Assembly (NCBI GenBank): GCA_018343915.1
Contig: JABRWF010000005.1
Location: 3,445,001-3,509,000 of the forward strand
Direction of reading: 5' to 3'
From: Agroathelia rolfsii
Taxonomy: Eukaryota > Basidiomycota > Agaricomycetes > Amylocorticiales > Amylocorticiaceae
DNA: 64,000 nucleotides
How positions within the stretch are numbered: position 1 is the stretch's first letter; every line of letters starts with the position of its first letter. The translations under genes were made by a program, and so were the position numbers. The notes below the pieces were generated by a model, which was given only the letters and a program-made list of their open reading frames with translations, did no database searches and was not told where the DNA came from. Below are positions 49,332 through 60,202 of the stretch, piece by piece.

Positions 49332-51344
49332 TCATAGCCAAATTTTGTTATCCACGTCAATTTCGTTCTTGTCGTTATCTCTAGGTTCTCCATCAACAAC
49401 ACCTCTTGCTATACTGTGATGAAGCTCTGCTTGAAAGTCTGGAGTAACTACTACCGGCCTAGGCAAGCGGGATAATTGGATCTCTGGTCGCCTTGTCCGC
49501 TCTTTTAATGAGACTTTGCGCAGATGAAGGATAAGACGGGAGCCCTATCACAAAGTATTTGAATAAATGAGTGTCTAGTCTAGTAACTAGGTTACTTGAT
49601 TGCTCACCGACACTGCAAATACGGCGGTATACTATCTTCATACATCTTTGAGTTTAAGTTATGATTAATATGTTAAAAGACGTACGGCTGTATCAGGCTG
49701 CCAAGATTGATTGGTAGGACTGGAGATGCATATGAGATTTCATATACTATAGTTATCACTGAGATAACTAAAGCCCATCAATTGATACTATAGGTGTTAG
49801 TAAATACATATTCTAGGATTAATATCTAATCGCACCAAAAATTCTAATAGAGAGGGGGGGGGAGGTTAGATGAAACCAAATTTGCTTTCATTAGAGCTGG
49901 TCAAAAATTTAAACTGACAAAGTAAGAAATATTACGCCATCATGCACAAATGAGGTCATCAGCGGCATTATAGATTCTTGACGTAAAATTTTGGATAATG
50001 ACATGTTTCCATTATCATCCCGACAGACATCAAGGAGACGATAGATTGTTAAGAAAAAGAATAGGCACACTAGGATAACGCTAGGAACTCTGCAGGAACA
50101 GCTTTTTAGTTTTCAATGTGAGATTATGAAAAAATCCAGACCTTAACCACATTATAATTACGGTTTGAAACCGTAAAGTGAAACAGTTAGATAATACATC
50201 AGTGTTAATGAATGGTGGGAGCTCCAAGAGTACATCCCGCAATGTAGTGACAGCCAAAATTGCAGGTACAAGCATTAACTGATAAAAATAAAGAACTATC
50301 ATCTTAGCATGGTTAGGTGCAGCAAGCATCAAGAATTACAAGCATACAATAGCAGAAGCTTTTATAGTTGTAAACTTAGATGACTTTTGAATAGAAATTA
50401 GACTATTACACACCTAAGTATATAGTATAAAGAAATCTTGTTACTACATAGGTAATTTAATAAGAAAGTAGCTTGAGTACTTGTGATATTTTATTATACA
50501 TACCTTTTGTTGAATAACCAAAAAGAGCCCGCAAACGTAGGAGAAAAATAAGGTTGACAACAGTTGAAAAGAACCAGGTAGTGCTTCTAAGGACAAAATT
50601 CAGGCATGATTCTGTAACTAATGCTTGATTACATACAATGTGTTATAATGCTGCCAGATACGGCAGCTTTATTTTGCAGAAGTGCAATAAAAACAGATAA
50701 ATCATAATGTATAATGTTTTGTTGTTATCTGCTTACAGCTAAAATACAAGTAAATATCTATAATATAATAGGCTCAACTTAATTGGATCAATTACCTCAA
50801 GAGTCATGTCCGGAGAGAACGAAACTAATATAAATAATATCAGTAATGCTAACATACAAAAAAGTGGTGTTTACCAAAGTTATTGAGCCTGATAAATATA
50901 ATTAGTAGGATGTCACCCTTAAGATGTCTCAAGACTTGTAGATATTACATCAAATTTATCAGTCCAAGATATCTTGTTATTAGATAGAGAACCTTGGGCA
51001 ATGACCAGCGTGAACTATAAATGACAATCCAAGTAAAACAACCCAATCTAGGTAACTCTAGATATTTCCTTACCGCCAAACCAGGTTGATCTATGGTATA
51101 TAGTAAGTATAAGTACCTATACATTAATCCTAGTTTAATCAAATATCACCTCTTCTCCAGATGTCAGGATGATATCCCACAGTAAAAATGCATTAGCTGC
51201 GACTTCAAAGTTGGGGGTTGAGAGTTTTTTATATGTTATTTGTTGCAGCAGGGATTATAGGGCAATGGTTTTCAATATACCTGCCAATATTTTGTTCCTT
51301 ATATCGAAAGTATAGGCTTCCATAATAACTTCTCTATTTGACAT
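49332..51344 (-). CDS. DUF6533 seven-helix membrane protein, third copy, 17 exons in AT-rich DNA
   Basis: Minus-strand exons: 51282-51344, 51150-51202, 51074-51090, 50949-51014, 50875-50888, 50796-50824, 50737-50738, 50637-50666, 50504-50586, 50414-50443, 50348-50358, 50142-50278, 49919-50089, 49836-49843, 49682-49767, 49608-49631, 49332-49544. The DUF6533 block reads AFLLWDIILTSGEE, INLVWRSRWSLPKVLYLITR over two introns. Later segments: CRIWQHYNT, FLLRLRALFGY, VPSVILVCLFFFLTIYRLL, SFVHDGVIF, SGSRLILHLRK, then an acidic tail. Eight exons are under 30 nt. One of them is a 2-nt exon (CT) before the conserved Cys, as in the two tandem copies. From exon 2 to the stop all phases agree. Exon 1 is in frame with two ATGs (51344, 51323), but its junction with exon 2 is off by one base. 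The N terminus is therefore uncertain. The family has no known function. Confidence 0.75.
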
Positions 51345-54300
51345 TTCGTAGTATTACTTGTCTCAGCTTTTTGTCTAAATAATTAGTGGTATAGCTTATG
51401 CCGTTTAGGCTACTGATGAAAAGGGAGGTATAGCAGTTAGATTATACTGATACATATACATTGCGACAGATATTTATATATGCACCCTCATCTGCACAGC
51501 TAATTCTCAGTCCTCAGATATTTTGGCGTAATCTATATCTTGAGCATCACCATCATGATACGGTCAGTAGTAAGATGAGCACTAGTTTCCATTGTTCCAT
51601 CACCAATGTTTTTGATAAGAACCAACTTGAAGCGGGAAGCAAAACCTTGTGATACAGCTTCTTTGACACCAGTGCTCAAAGCTGTAATTGGTCGAAATTT
51701 GGCATAGCTAATATCTTTTAGGCAAGACTTCATGCAATAAGCTAACAGTTAATATATGCAGTGAGTGCGCATTTTAATTGGCTTAACCGTTTGCATGGAG
51801 TTTAGCGCCTGAGCCAAGCAAATGGCTTGACCCTTGAATTAATAAGATTCCCAATGCATGTAGTAATTACTGTCTAGGGCACAAGATCGTACAGTATGCC
51901 GTTCAAACAAAGTATATAAAAATAAAACGCTGAACACAAGACCATTAGAGCTCCGTCGAGTGATGATATATCGATGATATCGATGGCGCCCTCCTTTATT
52001 TTACCAAACTAAATCATGTTCTTTTTTTAGAGACAACAAAGCAGTATAGACCATGTAATTACACGGGTCAGCACAAGTAGAAGTAGGGCTAAGCGTGTGA
52101 GCATCCGTCGAGTTGCCGCTGTTCATCTCTGCCACCTATCTGGATAGGTGTCAATGAACGTGGGAGCCTGCCTAAGGGTGACTATCTGCCGTCTGATAAT
52201 TTGTTTTACTCATTTAGGTCGGAATCTTGTGCGGAAATCCAGAGCCGCATTTTGTTGATGTATATCAATTGGTAGGTGGAGAGTAACTCAGAAAAGACGC
52301 TCTTCAGTCCTGATGACAGTTCCGCTCTTGCTGGACTTTTCATGATGACTTACATATTGTACAAGTAAACATCTGGGGTGTATATAAATATCCTTTAACA
52401 GAATAGAAAATTGTCGGTGTCAGAAAGTGATACTACGTATTAATCCGCAGACGTGAGCAGGGGCTAGTCCAAGTTATTTGATGTACTAGTAGGGACTTTT
52501 GCTAACTTCATTTGGATCACCACTATGTCCCGTCCTGGTAGGCTATTCGACAAAATAATGCACTCCAGGCATGCATTTCGATAAATCATGCATATTTTGT
52601 GACTTGACATTTTTCTCATAGCTAAAACGACGATAAGGATAGATAACATCATCGTGTCCAGCTTGAGAACATATGACACCATATGCGCCACGTACTTGCG
52701 CATACATGCTCCGATACCACTAAGTCCTGTTTCGGACTAGCTTATCGCAACTGATGACGGTGTAATCCATGATTGACATGCCGAAAACCCACGATCCATA
52801 GCTCTCTCTGCATTTCTCTGAGTATCCGCATCGTATACTAACTAACCATTTAGGAGCCTACGATTATTTGAATTGCTAGTCACGATATAATCATGAATGA
52901 ATCACACAATACATCATATATCGTCATACCGTCTCCAGGCATACTAAATTACACGCGATGTACATCGCCGGTACATGACCGGAGGGAGCCCGATAGGACA
53001 CTACCATTGATTCCCGTGTAGGCTTCAACTCGATCGATGTTCTTTCAAGTTCGCTCTGCACCGTTCACCAACTGCCGTGACTAGCGATGGAGACCTGTCC
53101 TAAGCGACAAGAGCTGCCGCTCATTTGAACAACGTAATGAAAACAGCGAACACAAAGGATTGCTATGATCAAGACTCCACCAACTCCGAACAAGCCCTGC
53201 ATTTACTCACCCCGCACGTTGGCAGGGCTATAATTTCCCCTTCGTCCTAGTAAACATACCACAATCATATTAGAATGGTAGACTATTATTTACACAATAC
53301 AGTACACTCGTACGTTTGGAAAACAGTATACCATCTCTTTCCCTCCTGCTAAATTAGTTCCTTTTTGTGTGAAACCAAAAAAAGGTCATTACGATCCATA
53401 ACCAGAAGTAACGTGACCATCTGTCAAAAAGTAGCCACAATTTTTGGAGCCACCATTGCTCACGTCAGCAGCAGCATGACCACAGGCGCCCGTAAAAAGG
53501 AGAATTGACACCATCACCGGTTGACTTGATGCTCCGACGCCGGTAAAACTGTCGTTGCAATGTTTTGATGATGGCCTACCAATTGAGTTTTTTGCATATG
53601 CCGGTCGGGTTCATGCTCTCGAGTCGGCCCGCCAACGGCAGATGGAGCGTGGTAAGTAAGTTCATATGGTCGGAAGAAGGAGGTCGATGGAGCAATTTGG
53701 AGCAACTCAATCAGCTCAATCAACCGGTTAGACGATGGGTAGGTAGGCACATTACAAGGATACGGCACAATCTCTTACGTGCCAGGAAGCTGTGTGCGTA
53801 CCAAGAATATCGCACGATACGATGCCAGAGCTCTTGTGTGTGGTGGAGGCGCCTGGCTTTCGTTCGGTGTCTCATCGTGGTTATCATGCCATCCGGCTTT
53901 CTTGGCGGTGATTTGATAGAGCCATGATTGAATTGAAGCATGTAGTCTAGACTGACAGCAATGAAGTGTGATCTGCGTGTGAGCAGCGTTATTATGCCAG
54001 CAAAACGACATGTATCACGGGTATGTGGGATATATTCGTTACTGCCACTAGGCAAGAAGGGGGAACGCGATATCGATAATGAGGGTCACAGCGATAAATC
54101 CAAATGTAGAAAAAAGGAAAAGGGGCACGGAACGTTACGGAATGAGAGTATTATCATATGATGAACATACGGGGCTCCGAGGGGGAAGAGGACCTCAACA
54201 GTAGTGGATAGCGTTTGCCATTATCCACAATTCGATGATGTATTGGAATAGGTATGGGTCATGCGTGGATTTGGCCAGACGTCAATGAGCTAATTCCAAG

Positions 54301-55068
54301 ACTGGGGTGACAACTCTGGTTCTCTTGGGGATACCATCTCCAAGACTTTTTTTTCTGGAGATCGCCAGCGGGGATATACGAAAGCAATGAATCAGTTTTT
54401 CAATTACGGCAGTGGCAAGTATCGGTTTTTTTTTTTTCACTATCGCAAAAAAGATGAGCAGGGATGTTGGTGGAGTATGCAATTTTTTTTTCGCGTCCGC
54501 AGATTTCTCCAAGAGCGAGCTCAATGAAAGGGATTGCCGGTGTCCTAGGCGCCGTTTGAGCGGGGAAAAGGCATGGAAAACTGGCGGGCCGTGTGTCAGC
54601 AGGCTTGGCACACGCGTAAACAACGATGATCATACACAGCCAGAGTGTGAGAATACGAGGGTGCGGACAGAAAGAAAAAAAAAGCTGTGTTATCGAGGGT
54701 CTTGGACTTAATAGAGAAGAGTTCTAGGCGACCGCACAAGCATCGAGACCGAGGGGGAGGGGGGGGGATAAAGCATGGACTTGAATAATTAGTGATGAGA
54801 ATAAGCCAGGTGATTTATCAGTCAATGAAGCATGTTATTATTGGTGGAGATTAGCCATTCCGTCGGCGGGCTTGGCTGTGCACAAGTCACGAATCTCAGG
54901 ATCGATCGCCCACACCGAACCCCTATGAAAAGTACGCACCGATTCCTCATCCCAACCCTCGTCGCTCATTTGCCCTCCCCAGTAGCACCACTATAATCAG
55001 CAGCGCTCTCCTTGACTGTGACGAGCAAACTCACCTGTCTGCCAATCCCTTTCCTTCAATAATCCATA
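51345..55068. other. 3.7 kb without a supported gene
   Basis: AT-rich to about 53 kb, then more balanced. A minus frame at 51533-51733 reads GVKEAVSQGFASRFKLVL and looks protein-like but has no family I can name. Frames near 53.5-54.1 kb exist on both strands at once and are judged to be chance. G runs near 54750-54768. The last 200 bp form the promoter of the DUF1275 gene. Confidence 0.4.
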
Positions 55069-56272
55069 ATGTCCAACCTTGCAACCTCCTCTCAACTTCC
55101 CAACTCGCCTGAGGTCACCGTCGTCGGTGGTCGTCCTGTTGCCTTACCTGAAGGCTCCCTCAAGAGCAAGGCCTCCTTTGCTAGTCGTGCTGATGCCGTC
55201 CCCGACCTCGAGCAGGGTCATGGCCCAATTCCGCCCAAGCGTTCCTCGAGTATCACCAGCCTCAAGACCTTCCTCAGCCAGGACGTTGACCCGAACCAGT
55301 CGACATTTCCCCTTGCCGCATACTGTTTCATGACCGGTCTTGTCAATGCGGTCACGTACTCGAGCGTCTTTGTCTGGGCAGGCTTCCAAACGGGCAACAC
55401 CGTTCAGGTGGGTTTGCATTCCATCTCTTATATATATACTCTCAGAGCTCACGAACGGATATAACGTCCTATTTTTTACTTTCTATCTATATGTTGCTGA
55501 TGAACGTTTGTTCTCTGCGTATATACGCTCTCCCTATGATTATTATTATTATCATCCATCTATGCATCCATCCATCTATACAACAACCAACAGCTCTCCA
55601 TGGCCCTCGCCCGCCTCTTCCAAGGACCAGTCGCCGAGCGGGACTACACCTTCCGTGTCTCGGACCGGATGGCGCTCACATCGCTGCTCGCCTTCCTCCT
55701 CGGTTCCTTCTTCGCTCGCCTCGGTGATAGACTCGGCAACAAGTCGCGCCGCTGGCTTATGCTCGGCTCGTTCTTCCAGGCGCTGCTCACCATGGCCGCC
55801 GCCATCTGTGTTTGGAAGAACGGTCAGCCCAGTCTCGCCGACGCCCGTGGCAGCCCATCCTGGACGACCGCCCTGGGCTACATTGCCACTGGTTTACTCA
55901 GCTGCAGCTTGGGTGTACAAAGTATCATGGCTAAGCGTCTCAACACCCAGTTCGCCACCAGTGGTACGTACACTTCTTTCATGCATCAATCACGCGCATA
56001 TATCCTAACTTTTCTCTCTTCCCTCATCGACAGTCGTTCTCACCTCCGTTTGGTGCGAACTCGTCGCCGACCCGAAGCTGTTCCATATGCGCAGTTGGAT
56101 TGTCTCGCGCGACCATAAGATGATCGCAATCTTCACGCTCTTCCTCGGTGGTTTCCTCGGCCGCGCACTCCTCGCTAGCATCGGCTCTGCCGCCACGCTT
56201 GGCATCGGCACCGGTGTGCGTCTCATCGTCGCACTCTCGTTCTTCTTCGTGCCAGGTGCCTTGCCCAAGTAA
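55069..56272 (+). CDS. DUF1275 (YoaK family) membrane protein
   Basis: Exons 55069-55407, 55594-55963 and 56034-56272, 948 nt, 315 residues. After a Ser/Pro-rich cytosolic N terminus comes the DUF1275 core: FPLAAYCFMTGLVNAVTYSS, VWAGFQTGNTVQ at the first exon end, LSMALARLF, DRMALTSLLAFLLGSFFARL, then LGYIATGLLSCSLGVQSIMA and VVLTSVWCELVADP. The C terminus holds two more helices (MIAIFTLFLGGFLGRALLA, VRLIVALSFFFVPGALP). The GNTVQ and TSVW motifs are those of the family, predicted membrane transporters of unknown substrate found in bacteria and fungi. Codon use is GC-rich at third positions, unlike its AT-rich surroundings, suggesting good expression. Confidence 0.93.
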
Positions 56273-57921
56273 ATGGTGTTTCTCTTTGGGCATAAAAAAA
56301 AAAAGAAGAAAAGATCACATTTTCTTGGTTGAAAGAGGGAAGAATGGTGTAATTTATGTGCGCGCACATTGTACAAAAAGATTGGGCCTTGCTGAGTGTG
56401 ATGAATGGGGTGGCTTCCGCCACGTACTTCATCATGACTCAGTGACTACAGCAAAGTACAAGGAGCAGCGGCTTGCCCACGGCACACTCGAGAGGATTCA
56501 GAGGGCACAATAACCCTGTAGCTTGGGCGGCGCGCTTCACACTGGACGCCGGCGAAGAACACTAAGTCCTCTCTTCTTGTCCTGCCGTGGATCGCATTGC
56601 ATCGGAACGCTTTGACCATTATTAGAGGCTTCGTATCTCCGTATCCCCATAAAGTTTCCCGTTTCTAATATAGATACATACATAGAGGCATTTTTTGTTT
56701 TTGTTTTGGTTTCAATTTTTTGATGATATTTTGCATGACACACGCGGACACTACTTGCATATTCTGTTTCTAGTCGTCCACATTTCCTTTTTTACGAATA
56801 TCTTCTCTTTTTTTTTTTTTTCTTCTTCTGTTCCTTTACAGTCACGACTTTTTTTGGTTACATCTCCATTTTGTCTGTTTAGACAGAAAATGCATATCGG
56901 TTTTTCCCTCACTGTCGTGCAATAGAACCTTCGGATGGATTTGTTGGGAGCGAACGCAATATAACACGCATACAGGCAATGAACATGTGATCTAATGATA
57001 TAATTAGAGTGTAATGCTGTATTACTATACGATTCGGTTCAAGATAAAACAGCAACAGCTTGCTGAATTCTAGAGCCTCCCTTCATTATAGGATGTTGTT
57101 GACTATCCCCAGAGTATATCATAATAACTTGGCGACGTCGCCGGGAGAGGTGGCAGAGCCGGGCCCGTAAAACAGTAGTTGCAGTAGCAAACACATGGAG
57201 TGTCAAGTACTGCGTGAACAATCGGGTAATCGGATGATAATGCGTCTGCGCTGTCAGTTTTTTTCGACCAGTTAGATCTAGGTGAATTAATGGAGAAGAT
57301 TCAAATGGTTTTGTGACTAAATATTTGAACAGATGATGGACGATGCTCAAGATAAATATTTTGAGGTTTTGTTCAAGTCGGTATCACTCCAGCCGACTCT
57401 TTACCGCCATTGGCGAAAGGCGGCTGATCATAATAACAACAGATTGGTTGGACTAGCAGAGTGAGTGCTGTGGTCTCGCAGTATTGGTTCCCTCATCTCA
57501 ACTATTTTTTATTTATTTAGATAAGCAAATGCCGTTAAGGTATATATCGACACGCAAACAGGTAAAGATGAGGCTCGCAGGTCCTTCATTGTGCATGAAG
57601 ATAGCAAGGTAGCGATGCAGCTTCTACAGTCGCTAGCTACGGTTGTTTATTTCTTGATGGCAAGCATGCGTTATGTAAAACTTAGATTAACCAAGCCTGA
57701 TAGCAGTCGAGCTGGATATAAATATGGCTGCCGAAGATTATGTCAGACGATTAGAAATGGTGGGTTATACTTTGCTATTGGTATAAAAGAGGGCTCATGA
57801 CCGTCGGTATAGAAAGCCGATGATTTGGGTAATGTGCTCCAATCTACCACTATCATAGTATTTTACTAGTATCTCTTTGGTATTCATAGCTGGTGACATA
57901 CAACTTTATAGACTTAATTAC
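56273..57921. other. intergenic, no gene recognised
   Basis: A T-rich 3' region, then about 1 kb of unassigned DNA. From 57,535 a frame reads VKVYIDTQTGKDEAR, which might be an N-terminal remnant of the NACHT relic that follows, but this is weak. Confidence 0.4.
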
Positions 57922-59095
57922 GTCGCAGAAGCGAGCTGGAGTGCTCAAATTGAGGACAAATGTTTGATAGGAATTCGCTGCGTGGTTCTATCAGATCTCA
58001 TTGAATGGTAGTGGTATGGCCGGAACAGGAAAGCCGGCACGCTCCGTGATCATCTTTACAGAGCTCGGTTGCTCGGAGGAAATTTCTTCTGCTCAAGGCG
58101 TGGTTCTGCTGAGCAACGAAACGTCGCCCGTATTATACCCACTCTAGCACGTCATTAGGTGCGGTTGGATCCACAATATAGGGAAAGCCCAGTAAGGTGC
58201 TTGAAACAAGAATCCGATATTGCGAGTGCTACAATCGGCATGCAGCTTGAGCGACTACTCATTAAACTGTGCTGTGGAGCACTGCATGCGCCTTCAACGC
58301 TGTTTATTGATGCTTCTGACGAAAGCGCTGAAGCTGACAAGACTGCGCGGTTGTTAGAAGCGATCTTCGAGAGGGCGGAGGTTATGCCCTTTTAATTATT
58401 TTTCCTCACGAGTCGGCCAGAAAGCCACATTTGAGACAAGTTTTTTCGGCCTTCACCTTTGAGCCAGACTACTTTGTACCTTCACAAAATAGAAGAAAGT
58501 ATGGTTGAAGCTGATATCCAGCCCTATTTAAACTTGAGGGACCATCTCGATTAAACAGAGCAGAGCTCAAGCAAGAAGCTCCCCGAGGAATGGTCGACAC
58601 ACAAACATATTCGGAGGCTTGCGTATCGTACCGATAAGCTGTTCATTTACGCATTCATGGCCTGCAGCTATATCAAATGCGCCGATTGCGTGGATTGACT
58701 CAACGTTGTCATTCAAATAGCAATCAGTTATGAACGACTGTTGACGCAGCGACTGGACGGAATGTGCACACTCATTCTCGATGAGGCAAAGATCCCCAAG
58801 GAAGTTGGTTCAAGCATTGCGTAAAATGTCTAACTGCATTATTATGCGTCCAAGAGACACTATCTTTGACGGGTCTTGCAACATTGATGGAGACCCAACC
58901 AAGGCGAATCAGGACCTTGATGGATGGTCTCCATTCTCTAATTCTCGTACCAGAAACAAACAACGATGGGCTGGTAACGACGTTTCAAACGTCTTTAGGA
59001 AATTACTTCGCCAATGAAAGTCGCTCAGGACGTCACATTATCACAAAAAAGTGGGGTCCTGAGCGTTATTACAAAAAATGCAGAGAATTGGATAC
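57922..59095 (+). pseudogene. NACHT (STAND) NTPase relic
   Basis: Pieces of a basidiomycete NLR-like NACHT protein can be read in order but in shifting frames. They are CLIGIRCVVLSDLIEW (linker), SGMAGTGK (Walker A, about 58009-58035), LLGGNFFCSRRGSAEQ, ARIIPTLARH, DIASATIGMQLERLLI, TLFIDASDESAE (Walker B region), FFLTSRPESHI (sensor), IRRLAYRTDKLFIYAFMACS, RLDGMCTLILDE and SLILVPETNNDGLVTTF. The frame breaks at several places (for example near 58010, 58170, 58394 and 58660) and contains stops, so no intact protein is possible. STAND NTPases of this type are numerous and fast-evolving in mushrooms, where some act in non-self recognition. No effector domain is visible. Confidence 0.75.
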
Positions 59096-60202
59096 TCCTA
59101 CGCCGCTGCTTACAAGTCTTGGGCCAACAGCTCTGCTTCAAAGTTGCAGAAGCAGCGACGTCATTTCTCAGCAACCAGTAGCAGCTTCTCACCAGATCAC
59201 GATCATGGGTTCTCACTTTCCTCAGATTTCCCGATATCTGGTTTTAATGATTCTACTCATGATACATAGAACAATTTCACATCCAACTATGAATCCGATT
59301 GGTCTAACAAAGGTCTATTTCCATGGATGCTAAATGATGCTCAAACCTCACCGCAGATCCCTCAAGCCCGCCGATCTACGTCTGATGGCCAGCTCTAGTT
59401 AGATCTGTCCAAATACTCGTAAAGGTCCCATTGGACAGACTACCGACGAACTCTGAGCCCAAACAAAGTACCTTCATTTATCACGGACATTGAACTTTAG
59501 GGTAAAGGTGACCGAATATCCCACTCATCTTCCAAAATCTCTGCTCATTAAATTGATAGATCATGTACTTGATGAAACTCGAGATTGATCGTAGCGTCTG
59601 TCGGGATACATTTTATATTTAGTTTGTAGAAATACTAACCCAAAAAAAAAATAATTCTCGCTGGTGATAACTCATATATTCATGTTGAAATATGAGTTTT
59701 TCTATTAGGGGCTTATAGACACATATTTCAGCAGAAATACCCTAGAGGAGAGAGATAGACGTGAGCCATGCTTTGAGCAACGACTTACTCCTGAATACAT
59801 CTGTAACTTGGAATCACTTGGATCATTTTCCTGTTCCTGAGCTCCGCATATTCACCTTGTTGCAACCAAAAGCGATAATAGTTCCCAAAGACAAAAAGAC
59901 AGTGGTATTGTAATGATACATTTAATTTGTTAAAGTAATCTAAAGCGTAATGTGTATCTATAGACAAACAGGCACGAATGATCAAAATACTACTTTGGCA
60001 ATATTTTTTCCGGAGAAAAGATAGTCCAAGTTGAAGGAGTGTGATAGTTTAGCAAAAGAGTGGAAGTGAGCAGGACTGACAGCCCTACGGAGGAAGGTTA
60101 TGCAAATTGAGGACAAGAAGAGAAGATAAGAGATAAGGGAAACGAGCGGACGAGGCTTTAAAGCACTCAGTATATGACACAAGGTAAGATGTATCCATTC
60201 AT
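59096..60202. other. relic tail and 3' region
   Basis: After the NACHT relic no coherent frame remains. TTGAAATATG (about 59680) and CATATTTCAG (about 59724) form a short inverted repeat. The last part is the 3' side of the DUF4436 gene. Confidence 0.4.

Noticed and set aside
53565..53927. 120-codon plus-strand open frame
   Set aside because: Overlaps an equally long minus-strand frame; neither shows a motif or codon bias, so chance is likely.
59680..59735. Short inverted repeat TTGAAATATG / CATATTTCAG as a mobile-element end
   Set aside because: Only about 10 bp per arm, in AT-rich DNA, without target duplication or coding capacity.
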